DNA of 64,000 nucleotides from Neisseria canis (GCF_900636765.1 NZ_LR134313.1:1984001-2048000); one strand, 5' to 3'. Positions 53,212 to 62,954 are shown, counted from the first letter of the stretch. A program made the numbers and translations. Notes: generated from the letters alone by a model not told the origin.

Positions 53212-54519
53212 TTATTTCATGCCCAAATAAGATTTCAAATCCTTCCCTATTTCCGGCTCCAGTTTCACAAGATAGTAAAGCATACCGAGGTTGCCCAATG
53301 CTGCCAAACAGTAAAGCAGACTGATGCTTTCGAACAAAAACAAAAGCAAGGCGCTGGCCAGTGCGGCGGCAACCATAAACAAACCGTTCACGATATTGTT
53401 GGCGGCAACAGCGTGGGCGCGGAAATTGTCGCTGCTGGCAGTTTGCAGCCAAGTATAAAGCGGCACAGAGAAAAAGCCGCCGAAAAATCCGATGGTAATC
53501 ATGCAGGCCATAATCGGAAAAGAGCGCGACTGTGAAAGAAAATGCCACACGCCGTTCAACTCGACATAACGCGTGCCGTATGTGAGCCACACCAATAAAA
53601 CGCCGGACAAAGTCAAGCCCAAAGTGCCGACGGCAACCAAGCCTAAACGGAGCCGTTCGTGGCTGAGTTTGGCACACAAAACCGAACCTGCGGCAATGCC
53701 GATGGAAAACAAGGCCAGCATCAGGTTGAACACATTGTCGTTACCGCCCAAATGGATTTTGGTAAAGGTGGGCAATTGGGTGGTATAAACCGCACCAATC
53801 AGCCAAAACCACGAAATGCCGATAATCGCGGTATAAAGTTCTCGCTGGGCGAATGTGGCTTTCAGCAGGCTCCAAGTGCTGCGTGCGATATTCGGATCAA
53901 TCCGCACATCAGGCTGCTTGGCTGCCACCGACGGCATAAATGCGCTGGTTATAAACCCTATCAATGCGGTTAAAACAACCAAAGCCGCTACCACATAATG
54001 ATTTAAGCCGGCGACAAACGTGCCCAAAATCTGACCGAACAAAATCGCCAAAAATGTGCCCGACTCAATCAAACTGTTGCCCATAATCAGCTCTTTATCG
54101 TTCAGATAATCGGGCAAAATGGCATATTTCAGCGGTCCGAAGAGAGTGGATTGCGCCCCCATCAAAAACAGGCAAGCCAACAACAAAGGGGCGGACTGAA
54201 TCAAAAAGCCGTAACCAGCCGCCAACATTATCAGGATTTCCAATATTTTGATGATGTTGGCAAGTTTCGCTTTGTCGAATTTAGTGCTCAGCTCGCCGGA
54301 AATCGACGAAAACAGAAAATAGGGCAAAATAAACAGCAACGCCCCCAAATTGAGCATTTGGCTGGGCGGCAGCCAAGCATTATCGCCCAAACCGTAAAAG
54401 CTAATAGATACAAACAGCGCAGTTTTAAACAAATTATCATTGAATGCGCCGAGAAATTGGGTGCCGAAAAGCGGCGCAAAACGGCGGCTGACAGCGAAAT
54501 TAAGATTGTCTTTGATCAT
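53212..54519 (-). CDS. MFS transporter, LplT-like (lysophospholipid transporter family)
   Basis: A 435-residue, twelve-segment major facilitator protein. FAPLFGTQFLGAFNDNLFKTAL, then FDKAKLANIIKILEI and AQSTLFGPLKYAILPDYL match LplT and the MFS part of Aas-type acyltransferases, which flip lysophospholipids inward for repair. No acyltransferase gene adjoins it here. The ATG at 54519 overlaps the end of ccoS by 20 bases. Confidence 0.82.
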   Translation of the reverse strand: MIKDNLNFAVSRRFAPLFGTQFLGAFNDNLFKTALFVSISFYGLGDNAWLPPSQMLNLGALLFILPYFLFSSISGELSTKFDKAKLANIIKILEILIMLAAGYGFLIQSAPLLLACLFLMGAQSTLFGPLKYAILPDYLNDKELIMGNSLIESGTFLAILFGQILGTFVAGLNHYVVAALVVLTALIGFITSAFMPSVAAKQPDVRIDPNIARSTWSLLKATFAQRELYTAIIGISWFWLIGAVYTTQLPTFTKIHLGGNDNVFNLMLALFSIGIAAGSVLCAKLSHERLRLGLVAVGTLGLTLSGVLLVWLTYGTRYVELNGVWHFLSQSRSFPIMACMITIGFFGGFFSVPLYTWLQTASSDNFRAHAVAANNIVNGLFMVAAALASALLLFLFESISLLYCLAALGNLGMLYYLVKLEPEIGKDLKSYLGMK

Positions 54520-54715
54520 ACTTCTCTTCCGCCGCAGAATCAGTCGGCTTGGCTTCAGACGTTTCCGGATGGTATTCGTCGTCATCCATAATAATCCGGT
54601 GCGCCGGGCCTTCCAAATCGTCAAACTGCCCGTTTTTGCCTGACCACCAGAAAAAATAGCCGATTAAAAATGCCAAGATGATACTCAACGGTATCAGAAT
54701 ATAAATGCTTTCCAT
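54500..54715 (-). CDS. ccoS: cbb3-type cytochrome oxidase maturation protein CcoS
   Basis: A 71-residue protein with one transmembrane helix (LIPLSIILAFLIGYFFWWS, about residues 7-25) and the CcoS signature FFWWSGKNGQFDDLEGPAHRIIMDD. It is needed for cofactor insertion into cbb3 oxidase. The usual neighbour ccoI is not present; its C-terminus overlaps the LplT-like gene, so the two are coupled. Confidence 0.9.
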   Translation of the reverse strand: MESIYILIPLSIILAFLIGYFFWWSGKNGQFDDLEGPAHRIIMDDDEYHPETSEAKPTDSAAEEKYDQRQS

Positions 54716-54718
54716 GGT

Positions 54719-55033
54719 TTACATCATTCCTGTCATATCGCCCAATATCAACGATTGCGTGCCGATTTTCAAAAACTCATTGCGCAAACTGCCGACTTTT
54801 TCCGATGCTTTATAAAGGTTGACCTGATCTTTTTCCACCCGCCAGCAAAACGGCTGGGTTAAGTCGCCAAACACTTCCAGCTCACTCACGGCAAGCCGGT
54901 CTTGCGGCTGCGTTTCACTTTGCAGCTTCACAATAAAACGCCCGCTTTGCGGTTTTTCGCTTTCATCATCGGGCAGCATAATAAAAAAGCCCAAGTGCTC
55001 GCCCGCTTGGTTATGGATACTGAAATAATGCAT
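54719..55033 (-). CDS. Hypothetical protein upstream of ccoS
   Basis: A 104-residue soluble protein, three bases before ccoS and so co-transcribed with it. It begins MHYFSIHNQAGEHLGFFIML and has alternating beta-strand-like segments (RLAVSELEVFGDL, SLILGDMTGMM). No signal peptide. I do not recognise it. The start codon is preceded by a DUS. Confidence 0.65.
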   Translation of the reverse strand: MHYFSIHNQAGEHLGFFIMLPDDESEKPQSGRFIVKLQSETQPQDRLAVSELEVFGDLTQPFCWRVEKDQVNLYKASEKVGSLRNEFLKIGTQSLILGDMTGMM

Positions 55034-55185
55034 ACGGCTTACAAATGCCTGTCTGAAAAATCGTGAAGAACAAGAATGTAAACCCCTTTAAGCCAAGCCG
55101 CAAGGGCAAATGAGCTTATGCTTGTACGGATTGTTTTATTTTGTTAAGATGTTTTCAAAATCTAACAATATGATTATTCCAACTT

Positions 55186-56052
55186 ATGAACACTCAGATT
55201 AAAACGTTTTTCTTTGCTTCCATTATCATCTCATCCCTCAGCGCCTGCCAAAGCCTTTCCCAACCCAACGGTTACGCCGATTACGAAAACCTTCCCCGCA
55301 GCGAAGCCGAATTTTTAAAGCGCACGGCAGATATTCAGAAAGCAGCCTCCGGCCTTAAACCACAGCGCATAATCTATTTCGACAAAGATTGGGCAGAAAC
55401 AGAAGCACCAGATACCAAAGGCTATTTCCGCAAGTCATACGGCCTTCAAGACAACGGCCTGTATCTGCTGCAAGACTTTTTCCATGGCGGCAAAAAACAA
55501 ACCAGTTTGTTTTACGGCAATTCGGAAAACGATGGATACACCAGCAATACCCAAGGTTATATTGCACTCTACAACGAACACGGCCAGCCGGATTCCATCG
55601 AATACATCATCAACTCGGAAACCCGTAACAGCCATGTTTTCTGCTCTGCCAAACTCTGCGCGCAACACAAACCCGAATTTTTTGCCGTTTTTAAAAACAA
55701 CAGAAAAATATTAGAACGCCAATGGAACATCGGCCAAGACGGCAATGTTACCGAACAAACCGTTTGGTATGAAAACGGTAAAAAAGCCGCTTACCGCCAA
55801 GAAAAGCAAGCAGACGAAAACGGCTCTTCCCAACTCCTGCAAAACCGCTACTGGTTGGAAGACGGAAGCGAAAGCAGCACCCAACCCGACACCCAAACCT
55901 ATCACGCCCTGATCGGCTACATTAAGCAAATAGAGAGGGCTAAATTCGGAGAATCGGAAGACAACGATTCGCAAGAATACGTTGGGGAACACGCCGGCCA
56001 AGCTGATCAAAAAACCGCGAAAACAGCGGCTGAAGCGGCATCAGAACGATAA
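55186..56052 (+). CDS. Lipoprotein with YwqK/MORN-like repeats
   Basis: A 288-residue predicted lipoprotein (lipobox LSAC, cysteine about residue 21). The mature protein has repeated strand-turn units of the kind INEHGQPDSIEYIINS, QWNIGQDGNVTEQTVWYENGKKAAYRQEKQ and RYWLEDGSESS, similar to antitoxin-like YwqK or MORN repeats. The C-terminus is Glu/Ala-rich and low complexity. Function unknown. It is the first of three envelope lipoproteins in tandem. Confidence 0.7.
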   Translation: MNTQIKTFFFASIIISSLSACQSLSQPNGYADYENLPRSEAEFLKRTADIQKAASGLKPQRIIYFDKDWAETEAPDTKGYFRKSYGLQDNGLYLLQDFFHGGKKQTSLFYGNSENDGYTSNTQGYIALYNEHGQPDSIEYIINSETRNSHVFCSAKLCAQHKPEFFAVFKNNRKILERQWNIGQDGNVTEQTVWYENGKKAAYRQEKQADENGSSQLLQNRYWLEDGSESSTQPDTQTYHALIGYIKQIERAKFGESEDNDSQEYVGEHAGQADQKTAKTAAEAASER

Positions 56053-56057
56053 TACGA

Positions 56058-56102
56058 TTTTTTCAGACAGGCATTTTCGCAACACAATGCCTGTCTGAAA
56101 AA
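56058..56102. other. Outward-facing DUS pair between lipoprotein genes
   Basis: TTTTTTCAGACAGGCAT and ATGCCTGTCTGAAAAA around a short spacer could form a hairpin with T- and A-tails. It probably ends the first gene's transcript. Confidence 0.5.
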
Positions 56103-56119
56103 CAAACAGGAAAACGCAC

Positions 56120-57961
56120 ATGAAAAAAACTTTAGCCCTCCTTATCCCGCTTTTGCTCGCAGCCTGCACGACAGAGCGCCGGCCGCAAACATTCACTTCA
56201 AACACACCCGTTAAAAAAGCGGAAAAATCACAAGATCAATATTTTGTTTTTCCCAAAAGCCGGCATCCCGAATGCGTGTTTGACGCAGAAATCAAGCTCG
56301 GCCTGGTGGATGCACAAGGCAACTGGACCGCCCAACCGGAATTCAGTTTTATTAAAAAAGTCAGTGATTTAATCCCCGATCATTTGATCAATGGCGCACA
56401 AGCCCACGACCTGTTCATTGCCACCAAAACCCCATTGTCTTACAAGAAAAAACATTATGAAAAAGGCAGCAAACACTGCCTCGATCCCAAAACCCTGTTA
56501 TTCGGCAAAACACTCGACAATCTCAGCTACGGCCTTATCAACCACAAAGGCAAATGGCTGCTTGCGCCTTCAACATTCAACATTAATTCCATAACAGACA
56601 GTACCGCCCTACTGACAACCCTGAACCGGCATTTTCCGGGCCGATTCAAACTGAGCGGACTGGAAGAAGGCAGAATCAAAGCCATCCGAGAAAAGCTGCT
56701 CAGCCAATCGGATAACGCTTCTAAAAGCGAAATCAGGGATTTCGAAATATTGCAAGAACACAACCTGATCAGGGTATCCATCGTCAATAAAACCGCTTCC
56801 GATTATTCACATTCCTTCGGTTTGGCGGATTTCAACGGCAACTGGATTCTTTCTCCTCAGGAAACCAAACAACGCGGCTATGTGGATATTTCATCCCATC
56901 ATCCGTTCAATGACACAAACAGATGGATCACATACAGCAAACGAAACCACAATCAAATATGTTCGGGCTTTTTAGATAATCAAGGCAAAGAGCTTAGCGA
57001 AGCGCGATTCATACAAAGCGTGTATTGGGATTCGGTAACAAACCACAAATATCCGTTTGTCCATATGACAAGCTGCGACGGAAAAAAGCACGGTCTGATT
57101 AACCAGCAAAAACAATGGGTATTCACTATGCCGCCCCAATACGCGCATTTGCGTATCACCGACTTAGTAAGTGAATCGTCTTTCCTTGTTGTCGGGAAAA
57201 ACGGTCTGCACGGCATAATGAATTTAAAAGGCGAACTGGAAATTCCCGTCCGCTTTACCTGGCTGGCTCCATTTGATGCCCGAGGCTATGCTCAGGCTCA
57301 TTCCGAAGACGGCACCAAAGGCTTTATCGACCGCAAAGGCAATTGGGTATTCCAAACAGAAAATACCCAACAACACGCAGACTTACTCCCCAACAGTGAT
57401 ATTGTAGAAATCAATCAGTATTCGGAAAAAGAGGGGCGCCACATCTATAGCTATAAAAATCTGCAAGGCCGGTCAATCCCCGAGCCTTTTATCGACAAAG
57501 GCATACAATTGGTATACGGTTTTGATGAAAAAGGTTATGGTTTTGCAAGGAAAATTTTATCAAATAAAAAACAGATGCTTAATCATGAAGGATTTGTTAA
57601 CGCCAAAGGCGAATGGCTGATTCAGCCGGAATTCGCTTTTACCCGGGCAGCAATTTCCAGCTACCCACACGATGAATCTGAATCCATTCAATATAATCAG
57701 GAGCTAATGCTGAACCAGCCGGCCAGTAAGTATTCCACATCTTTCCCCCTCGCAAAATTCATCGAACCGCACGGTTTGATTGTTGCCTCACACAGAGACA
57801 AACAAAACAAAAAAGGTGTGCTCAACCGGCAGGGCAAATGGGTACTAGAACCTGAATTCAATGAAATTTACCTCTCTGAAGATGAACCTTTCATTGTAGT
57901 AAAAAACGCCCGTGGCTGGAGCGCTTACGATTTCAATGGAAAACAAATCATCCTGCCGTAA
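56120..57961 (+). CDS. WG-repeat lipoprotein
   Basis: A 613-residue predicted lipoprotein (lipobox LAAC, cysteine about residue 17). It holds at least seven WG-type repeats, each built as G-[FL]-[IVM]-[DN]-x-x-G-x-W-[VI]-[LF]-x-P-x-[FY], for example GNWTAQPEFSF, GKWLLAPSTF, QWVFTMPPQYA, GNWVFQTENTQ, GEWLIQPEFAF and GKWVLEPEFNE. WG repeats form beta-propeller-like or solenoid surfaces; the role is unknown. It has no partner that I recognise. Confidence 0.8.
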   Translation: MKKTLALLIPLLLAACTTERRPQTFTSNTPVKKAEKSQDQYFVFPKSRHPECVFDAEIKLGLVDAQGNWTAQPEFSFIKKVSDLIPDHLINGAQAHDLFIATKTPLSYKKKHYEKGSKHCLDPKTLLFGKTLDNLSYGLINHKGKWLLAPSTFNINSITDSTALLTTLNRHFPGRFKLSGLEEGRIKAIREKLLSQSDNASKSEIRDFEILQEHNLIRVSIVNKTASDYSHSFGLADFNGNWILSPQETKQRGYVDISSHHPFNDTNRWITYSKRNHNQICSGFLDNQGKELSEARFIQSVYWDSVTNHKYPFVHMTSCDGKKHGLINQQKQWVFTMPPQYAHLRITDLVSESSFLVVGKNGLHGIMNLKGELEIPVRFTWLAPFDARGYAQAHSEDGTKGFIDRKGNWVFQTENTQQHADLLPNSDIVEINQYSEKEGRHIYSYKNLQGRSIPEPFIDKGIQLVYGFDEKGYGFARKILSNKKQMLNHEGFVNAKGEWLIQPEFAFTRAAISSYPHDESESIQYNQELMLNQPASKYSTSFPLAKFIEPHGLIVASHRDKQNKKGVLNRQGKWVLEPEFNEIYLSEDEPFIVVKNARGWSAYDFNGKQIILP

Positions 57962-58370
57962 ACATTTATTCATAAACATTTATTTTCAGACAGGCTTCTT
58001 TTGGCAATGCCTGTCTGAAAATTTTTTTATCTCAATAGATTCAAGATATTAAACACAGAAACAAGCAATTTTCATTCAATAGAAAAACCTATTGAAGCCC
58101 CAAACCGCCCAAGACATTTGCATACCATTAATCTTGAAACGATTTTCAAAAAGCATAAAACGTTTACAATGTCTAACCAAACACAAACAAACTATCTTAA
58201 AACAATAATCATGTCGGTTATCTTAAATAACCAACCCAAACACACGCCAACTCAATCCCAATCATTGGGATTTAAGTTTGAATTGAGAAAATATATAAAC
58301 GTATATATTATTACAAAAGTTATCACATAAAAACAATCAACTCACAATACAACGGAAAAGGATTTGCATT
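57962..58370. other. AT-rich intergenic region with small hairpins
   Basis: About 410 bases without a convincing gene. It has a DUS pair (57984-58022, left copy ending GGCTT), then two hairpins: TCAATAG...CTATTGA (58076-58095) and CTCAATCCCAATCATTGGGATT with a longer tail (58251-58286). A 70-codon frame here (58118-58330) has no ribosome site or recognisable content. Confidence 0.45.
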
Positions 58371-58769
58371 ATGAAAAAATATCTGTTTGCTTGCATATTG
58401 TTTCCCCTTGCGCTTACTGCCTGCCAATCTGACTCGCCGAGGTTTATCCACTTAGAGCAGCCCGACTATAACAAAGGCAAGCTTTATATCTACCGCCCCC
58501 ACAACTCGAAAAATTCCAAAATCGTTTACGACGTATATGCCGGCGATATAAAAATAGGTAATATCCGCAACGGCCAACACATACATCAAGACCTTCCTTT
58601 CGGCGTTCACAAAGTATATTTGAAAAACACGCAAACATCGGTTAACGTGCCTTTGCGTGTTGACGAGATTAAATGCTTGCGTATCGGCGTCAATGCGCAA
58701 CGACAGCCTGTTTTACAAAAGATGCATTATGAGCAATGCAAGGTGGACATTCTTTCCACAAAACCATAA
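58371..58769 (+). CDS. Small lipoprotein, DUF2846-like
   Basis: A 132-residue predicted lipoprotein (lipobox LTAC, cysteine about residue 18). GKLYIYRPHNSKNSKIVYDVYAGDIKIGNIRNGQHIHQDLPFGVHKVYLKN (read in parts) has the strand pattern of the DUF2846 fold. The start follows AAAAGGATTTGC. Function unknown. It is the third lipoprotein in the cluster. Confidence 0.7.
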   Translation: MKKYLFACILFPLALTACQSDSPRFIHLEQPDYNKGKLYIYRPHNSKNSKIVYDVYAGDIKIGNIRNGQHIHQDLPFGVHKVYLKNTQTSVNVPLRVDEIKCLRIGVNAQRQPVLQKMHYEQCKVDILSTKP

Positions 58770-58908
58770 TATGCAGGCCATCTACATAAATCATGCTGAA
58801 TTCATTACCATGAAATACGGTTTCACCACAAAAAGTGAAACTTTTTAATAACGCGGAAATCCGTGCTACCCGTTTTCAGACAGGCATTGCATTATAAAAG
58901 GGAAAACC

Positions 58909-59880
58909 ATGTATTTCGTCCCCCTGCCCAACCGAAGCGGCATGCTTCAAGTATCAAACCTCCACCAAATCTATTGGGAAGAATCAGGCAACCCCAAAGG
59001 CATTCCCGTGATCTTCCTGCACGGCGGGCCGGGTGCCGGCGCATCGCCTTCGTGCCGGGGATTTTTCGACCCCACAGCCTACCGCATCATTATTATTGAC
59101 CAGCGCGGCTGCGGCCGCTCCCTGCCTTTTGCAGAAACCCGAGAAAACACCACTTGGGATTTGGTAGAGGATATTGAAAGAATCCGCGAAATACTCGGCA
59201 TCAACAAATGGCTGGTATTCGGCGGCTCTTGGGGCAGCACGCTCTCCCTGGCCTATGCCGAAACCTATCCCGACCGCGTGCTCGGCCTGATTTTGCGCGG
59301 TATTTTCCTGTGCCGCCAAAGCGAAATCGACTGGATCAACGAAGCCGGCGGCGTAAGCCGGATTTATCCTCAGCAATGGCAGGAATACATTGCCCCTGTG
59401 CCGAAAGAAAAACGCGGCAAGCTCGTTCATGCTTACCACGAAATGCTGTTTTCCAACGACCGTGCCATCGCCCTCGGCGCAGCCAAAGCCTGGGCAGACT
59501 GGGAAAGCTGGCTGATCCAGTTCGAGCCGCGAGCCGTAGATGAAGACGCAGAGCAATCCCTCGCCATAGCCCGCATCGAAAACCATTATTTTATGCATTT
59601 GGGCTGGCTGGAAGGGGAACGCGCCATTCTGCGCAATATCCGCAAAATCCGCCACATTCCCACCATCATCGTGCAAGGCCGTTATGACATGTGCACACCC
59701 ATGCAAAGTGCCTGGGAATTAAAACAAGCCTTCCCCGAAGCAGATTTGCGCATCGTCCAAGCAGGCCATGCCGCTTTCGACAAACCCTTGTCCGCCGCCC
59801 TAATCAAAGCCTGTGATGAATTCGCCGCCCGCCTGCAACGTAAAGAAGGTTTGGATTATGCAGACGAGGCCGGATTCTGA
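58909..59880 (+). CDS. pip: Proline iminopeptidase
   Basis: A 323-residue alpha/beta-hydrolase that removes N-terminal proline from peptides. The oxyanion region is [18 protein letters not shown], the nucleophile S107 is in [18 protein letters not shown], and the Asp and His are in QGRYDMCTP and QAGHAAF. It matches the bacterial monomeric Pip. The ribosome site is AAAAGGGAAA. Confidence 0.95.
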   Translation: MYFVPLPNRSGMLQVSNLHQIYWEESGNPKGIPVIFLHGGPGAGASPSCRGFFDPTAYRIIIIDQRGCGRSLPFAETRENTTWDLVEDIERIREILGINKWLVFGGSWGSTLSLAYAETYPDRVLGLILRGIFLCRQSEIDWINEAGGVSRIYPQQWQEYIAPVPKEKRGKLVHAYHEMLFSNDRAIALGAAKAWADWESWLIQFEPRAVDEDAEQSLAIARIENHYFMHLGWLEGERAILRNIRKIRHIPTIIVQGRYDMCTPMQSAWELKQAFPEADLRIVQAGHAAFDKPLSAALIKACDEFAARLQRKEGLDYADEAGF

Positions 59881-59917
59881 TAAGATTCGGCCATCTTAAA
59901 ACCGTTCAGCAACACAC

Positions 59918-59968
59918 TTTCAGACAGGCATTTGCAAGGCTCTCCCGCTCGCAATGCCTGTCTGAAAA
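59918..59968. other. Outward-facing DUS pair between pip and trpS
   Basis: CTTTCAGACAGGCAT and ATGCCTGTCTGAAAA around about 22 bases can form a hairpin that may end the pip transcript. Confidence 0.45.
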
Positions 59969-59993
59969 CATCCCAGCAGAAAGCAACCCCATT

Positions 59994-61004
59994 ATGACCA
60001 AAAAACGCGTGCTTACCGGCGTTACCACCACCGGCATTCCACATCTGGGCAACTATGTCGGCGCCATCCGCCCCGCCATCCGCGCCAGCCAAAGCGAAAA
60101 CACAGAATCCTTTCTTTTCCTGGCCGATTATCACGGCATCATCAAATGCCACGACCCGGAAACCATCCACCAATCCACCCAAGCCGTAGCCGCCACCTGG
60201 CTGGCCTGCGGCCTCGATCCCGAACGCACCACGTTCTACCGCCAAAGCGATATTCCCGAAATCCTCGAATTAAACTGGATTCTCACCTGCATCACCGCCA
60301 AAGGCCTGATGAACCGCGCCCATGCCTACAAAGCAGCCGTGCAGGACAATCTCGACAAAGGCCAGGAAGACCAAGACCATCAAATCGAAATGGGCTTATA
60401 CAGCTATCCCATCCTGATGAGCGCCGACATCCTCATGTTCAACGCCCACGACGTACCCGTAGGCCGCGACCAAATCCAACACGTTGAAATGGCGCGCGAC
60501 ATCGCAGGCCGCTTCAACCACCGTTTCAAAGAGCTGTTTGTATTGCCGGAAGCCAAAATCGAAGAAAACGTAGAAACCCTCGTCGGCTTGGACGGGCGCA
60601 AAATGAGCAAAAGCTACGGCAACACCATTCCCCTGTTCGAAACCGAGAAAAAGCTGCAAAAATCAGTCAACAAAATCATCACCAACCTGAAAGAGCCGGG
60701 CGAACCCAAAGAGCCGGATGAAAGCCCGCTGTTTGAAATCTACAAAGCCTTCGCCACCGAACAGGAAACCCAAGCATTCACCCGCATGCTGGCCGAAGGT
60801 TTGGCGTGGGGCGAAGCCAAAAAAATCCTCGGCGCCAAGCTCAATGAAGAATTGGCGCCCAAACGCGAACGCTACCACGAGCTCACCGCCAACCCCGCGC
60901 AAATCGAAGACATCCTGCAAGCCGGCGCCGCCCGCGCACGCAAAGAAGCACGCGTTTTACTGGAAAAAGTGCGCGATGCAGTAGGCATCCGCGCGCTGAA
61001 ATAA
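59994..61004 (+). CDS. trpS: Tryptophanyl-tRNA synthetase
   Basis: A 336-residue class I synthetase. The HIGH-equivalent is [13 protein letters not shown] (about residues 13-25) and the KMSKS loop is [14 protein letters not shown] (about 200-213). [20 protein letters not shown] is also typical. It charges tRNA-Trp. Confidence 0.96.
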   Translation: MTKKRVLTGVTTTGIPHLGNYVGAIRPAIRASQSENTESFLFLADYHGIIKCHDPETIHQSTQAVAATWLACGLDPERTTFYRQSDIPEILELNWILTCITAKGLMNRAHAYKAAVQDNLDKGQEDQDHQIEMGLYSYPILMSADILMFNAHDVPVGRDQIQHVEMARDIAGRFNHRFKELFVLPEAKIEENVETLVGLDGRKMSKSYGNTIPLFETEKKLQKSVNKIITNLKEPGEPKEPDESPLFEIYKAFATEQETQAFTRMLAEGLAWGEAKKILGAKLNEELAPKRERYHELTANPAQIEDILQAGAARARKEARVLLEKVRDAVGIRALK

Positions 61005-61020
61005 CACGGCCGCCACACAC

Positions 61021-61055
61021 CAATGCCTGTCTGAACACTTTTTCAGACAGGCATT
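61021..61055. terminator. DUS-hairpin terminator after trpS
   Basis: A perfect inverted DUS pair extended by CA/TG. Confidence 0.6.
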
Positions 61056-61125
61056 GCATATTAGAAAATATCAACTTTCACAGCTATAATACACATTTTT
61101 CATTGTTTTCAGCGAAACCCACACC

Positions 61126-62502
61126 ATGAAACACATCCACATTATCGGCATAGGCGGCACCTTTATGGGCGGCTTGGCGGCAGTTGCCAAAGAAGCAGGC
61201 TTCAAAGTTACCGGCTGCGATGCCAAAATGTACCCGCCTATGAGCACCCAGCTCGAAGCTTTAGGCATAGGCGTGCACGAAGGATTCGATGCCGCGCAGT
61301 TGGACACCTTTCAAGCCGACGTATATGTAATCGGCAATGTGGCCAAGCGCGGCATGGACGTGGTCGAAGCCATTTTAAACAGCGGCCTGCCTTATATTTC
61401 CGGCCCGCAATGGCTGTCTGAAAACGTATTGCAAGGGCGTTGGGTGCTCGGCGTAGCGGGCACCCACGGCAAAACCACCACCGCTTCCATGCTGGCTTGG
61501 GTGTTGGAATACGCCGGTTTGGCGCCCGGCTTCCTGATCGGCGGCGTGCCGCAGAATTTCAGCGTGTCCGCCCGCCTGCCGCAAGCGCCGCGCCAAGATG
61601 CCGATTCCGTTTCACCGTTTTTTGTGATTGAAGCCGACGAATACGACACCGCATTTTTCGACAAACGCTCCAAATTCGTCCACTACCGCCCGCGCACCGC
61701 CATTCTGAATAATCTGGAATTCGACCATGCCGACATTTTCGCCGATTTGGCCGCCATTCAAACCCAGTTCCACCACTTGGTACGCACCGTTCCCGCGCAG
61801 GGTCTGATTGTCTGCAACGGCACAGAGCAAAATCTGCGCGACACGCTCGATAAAGGCTGCTGGACGCCTGTTGAATTTTTCGGCGTCAAAGAAGGCTGGC
61901 AGGTCGGCGCAGTGGACGCAAACGGCGCGTTTGACGTGTTGTTCAACGGGGAAAAAGCCGGCCATGTGGCTTGGGACATTATCGGCGAGCACAACCGCAT
62001 GAACGCGCTGGCCGTGATTGCAGCCGCCCGCCATGCCGGCGTGGACGTGAAAACCGCCTGCGAAGCCTTGAGCCGATTCAAAAACGTGAAGCGCCGCATG
62101 GAAACCAAAGGCGAAGTTAACGGCATTACCGTTTATGACGATTTCGCCCACCATCCCACCGCCATTGCCACCACCGTTGCGGGTTTGCGCCAAAAAGTCG
62201 GCAGCGCGCGCATTCTGGCCGTATTGGAGCCGCGTTCCAACACCATGAAATTGGGCACTATGAAAGCCGCCCTGCCGGCAAGCCTGAGTGAAGCCGACCA
62301 AGTATTCTGCTATTCCGGCGGCGTGGATTGGGATGTGGCCGAAGCCCTGTCGTCACTCGGCAGCAAACTGCATGCCGGCAGCGATTTCGATGCCTTTGTT
62401 GCCGAAATCGCCAAACAGGCGCAAAGCGGCGACCATATCCTGATTATGAGCAACGGCGGCTTCGGCGGCATTCACGACAAGCTGCTCGCTCAATTGAAGT
62501 GA
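61126..62502 (+). CDS. mpl: UDP-N-acetylmuramate:L-alanyl-gamma-D-glutamyl-meso-diaminopimelate ligase
   Basis: A 458-residue Mur-ligase-family enzyme that recycles the murein tripeptide. HIHIIGIGGTFMGGLAAVAKEAG is characteristic of Mpl, as opposed to MurC. Walker A is GVAGTHGKTTTASML (about residues 108-122); EADEYDTAFFDKRSKFVHYRPR and HNRMNALAVIAAARHAGV, then YDDFAHHPTAI follow. TATAAT at 61084 is a possible -10. Confidence 0.95.
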   Translation: MKHIHIIGIGGTFMGGLAAVAKEAGFKVTGCDAKMYPPMSTQLEALGIGVHEGFDAAQLDTFQADVYVIGNVAKRGMDVVEAILNSGLPYISGPQWLSENVLQGRWVLGVAGTHGKTTTASMLAWVLEYAGLAPGFLIGGVPQNFSVSARLPQAPRQDADSVSPFFVIEADEYDTAFFDKRSKFVHYRPRTAILNNLEFDHADIFADLAAIQTQFHHLVRTVPAQGLIVCNGTEQNLRDTLDKGCWTPVEFFGVKEGWQVGAVDANGAFDVLFNGEKAGHVAWDIIGEHNRMNALAVIAAARHAGVDVKTACEALSRFKNVKRRMETKGEVNGITVYDDFAHHPTAIATTVAGLRQKVGSARILAVLEPRSNTMKLGTMKAALPASLSEADQVFCYSGGVDWDVAEALSSLGSKLHAGSDFDAFVAEIAKQAQSGDHILIMSNGGFGGIHDKLLAQLK

Positions 62503-62526
62503 TTTGAAAACTCTGCCAAAACAGGA

Positions 62527-62670
62527 ACTATAGTGATCAACTTAAAAATAGTACGTTCGTCATACTCGGGCTTGACCCGAGTATCTCCTAAAGTTAGCGG
62601 AACTCAAGATACTCGGGCCAAGCCCGAGTATGACGGAAATGCCACTAAAATTAAGTGTTTTAACTATAGT
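62527..62670. repeat. Inverted-repeat element, copy 2
   Basis: About 144 bases bounded by ACTATAGT at the left and AACTATAGT at the right. Left arm: ATCAACTTAAAAATAGTACG then TTCGTCATACTCGGGCTTGA; the right arm is its imperfect complement. The centre CTCCTAAAGTTAGCGGAACT is identical to copy 1 at 21898-22036 and in the same orientation. No coding capacity. Confidence 0.75.
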
Positions 62671-62690
62671 CTGCTTTTTCATACCCCATA

Positions 62691-62732
62691 CCAATAATGC
62701 CTGTCTGAATGTTTTCAGACAGGCATTATTGG
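62691..62732. terminator. DUS-hairpin terminator after mpl
   Basis: An inverted DUS pair extended to CCAATAATGCC/GGCATTATTGG, giving a stem of about 18 bp. Confidence 0.65.
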
Positions 62733-62793
62733 TCATAACCGGACTGATGCTTAACCTAAACGTGTCGGAATTTAAAATAACCTTAAACTTACC

Positions 62794-62953
62794 TTATAGT
62801 TAATCAAATTAATTTTTAATACAAGGCAGCAAGCCGAAGACAGTACAGATAGTACGGGACTAATTTTGTTGCTGCTTCAGCAGCTTACAAAATCGTTCTC
62901 TTTGAGCTAAGGCACAGCAACACCGTAGTAAAAGTTAAGTTGATTAACTATAA
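62794..62953. repeat. Second inverted-repeat element, about 160 bp, with TATAGTTAATC ends
   Basis: The left end TTATAGTTAATCAAATTAAT and the complement of the right end TTATAGTTAATCAACTTAAC are inverted repeats over about 25 bases. Inside is an imperfect hairpin ATTTTGT ... GCTGCTTCAGCAGC ... ACAAAAT (about 62864-62893). The right end lies two bases from the stop codon of the DUF4124 gene. No coding capacity. From memory it resembles an abundant neisserial repeat with TATAGTGGATTAA ends and an internal TTAGCTCAAAGAGAACGAT. Confidence 0.75.
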
Positions 62954-62954
62954 T

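Noticed and set aside
58118..58330. 70-codon frame in the AT-rich gap
   Set aside because: No ribosome site, Asn/Thr/Lys-rich content typical of random AT-rich DNA, and it crosses two hairpins.
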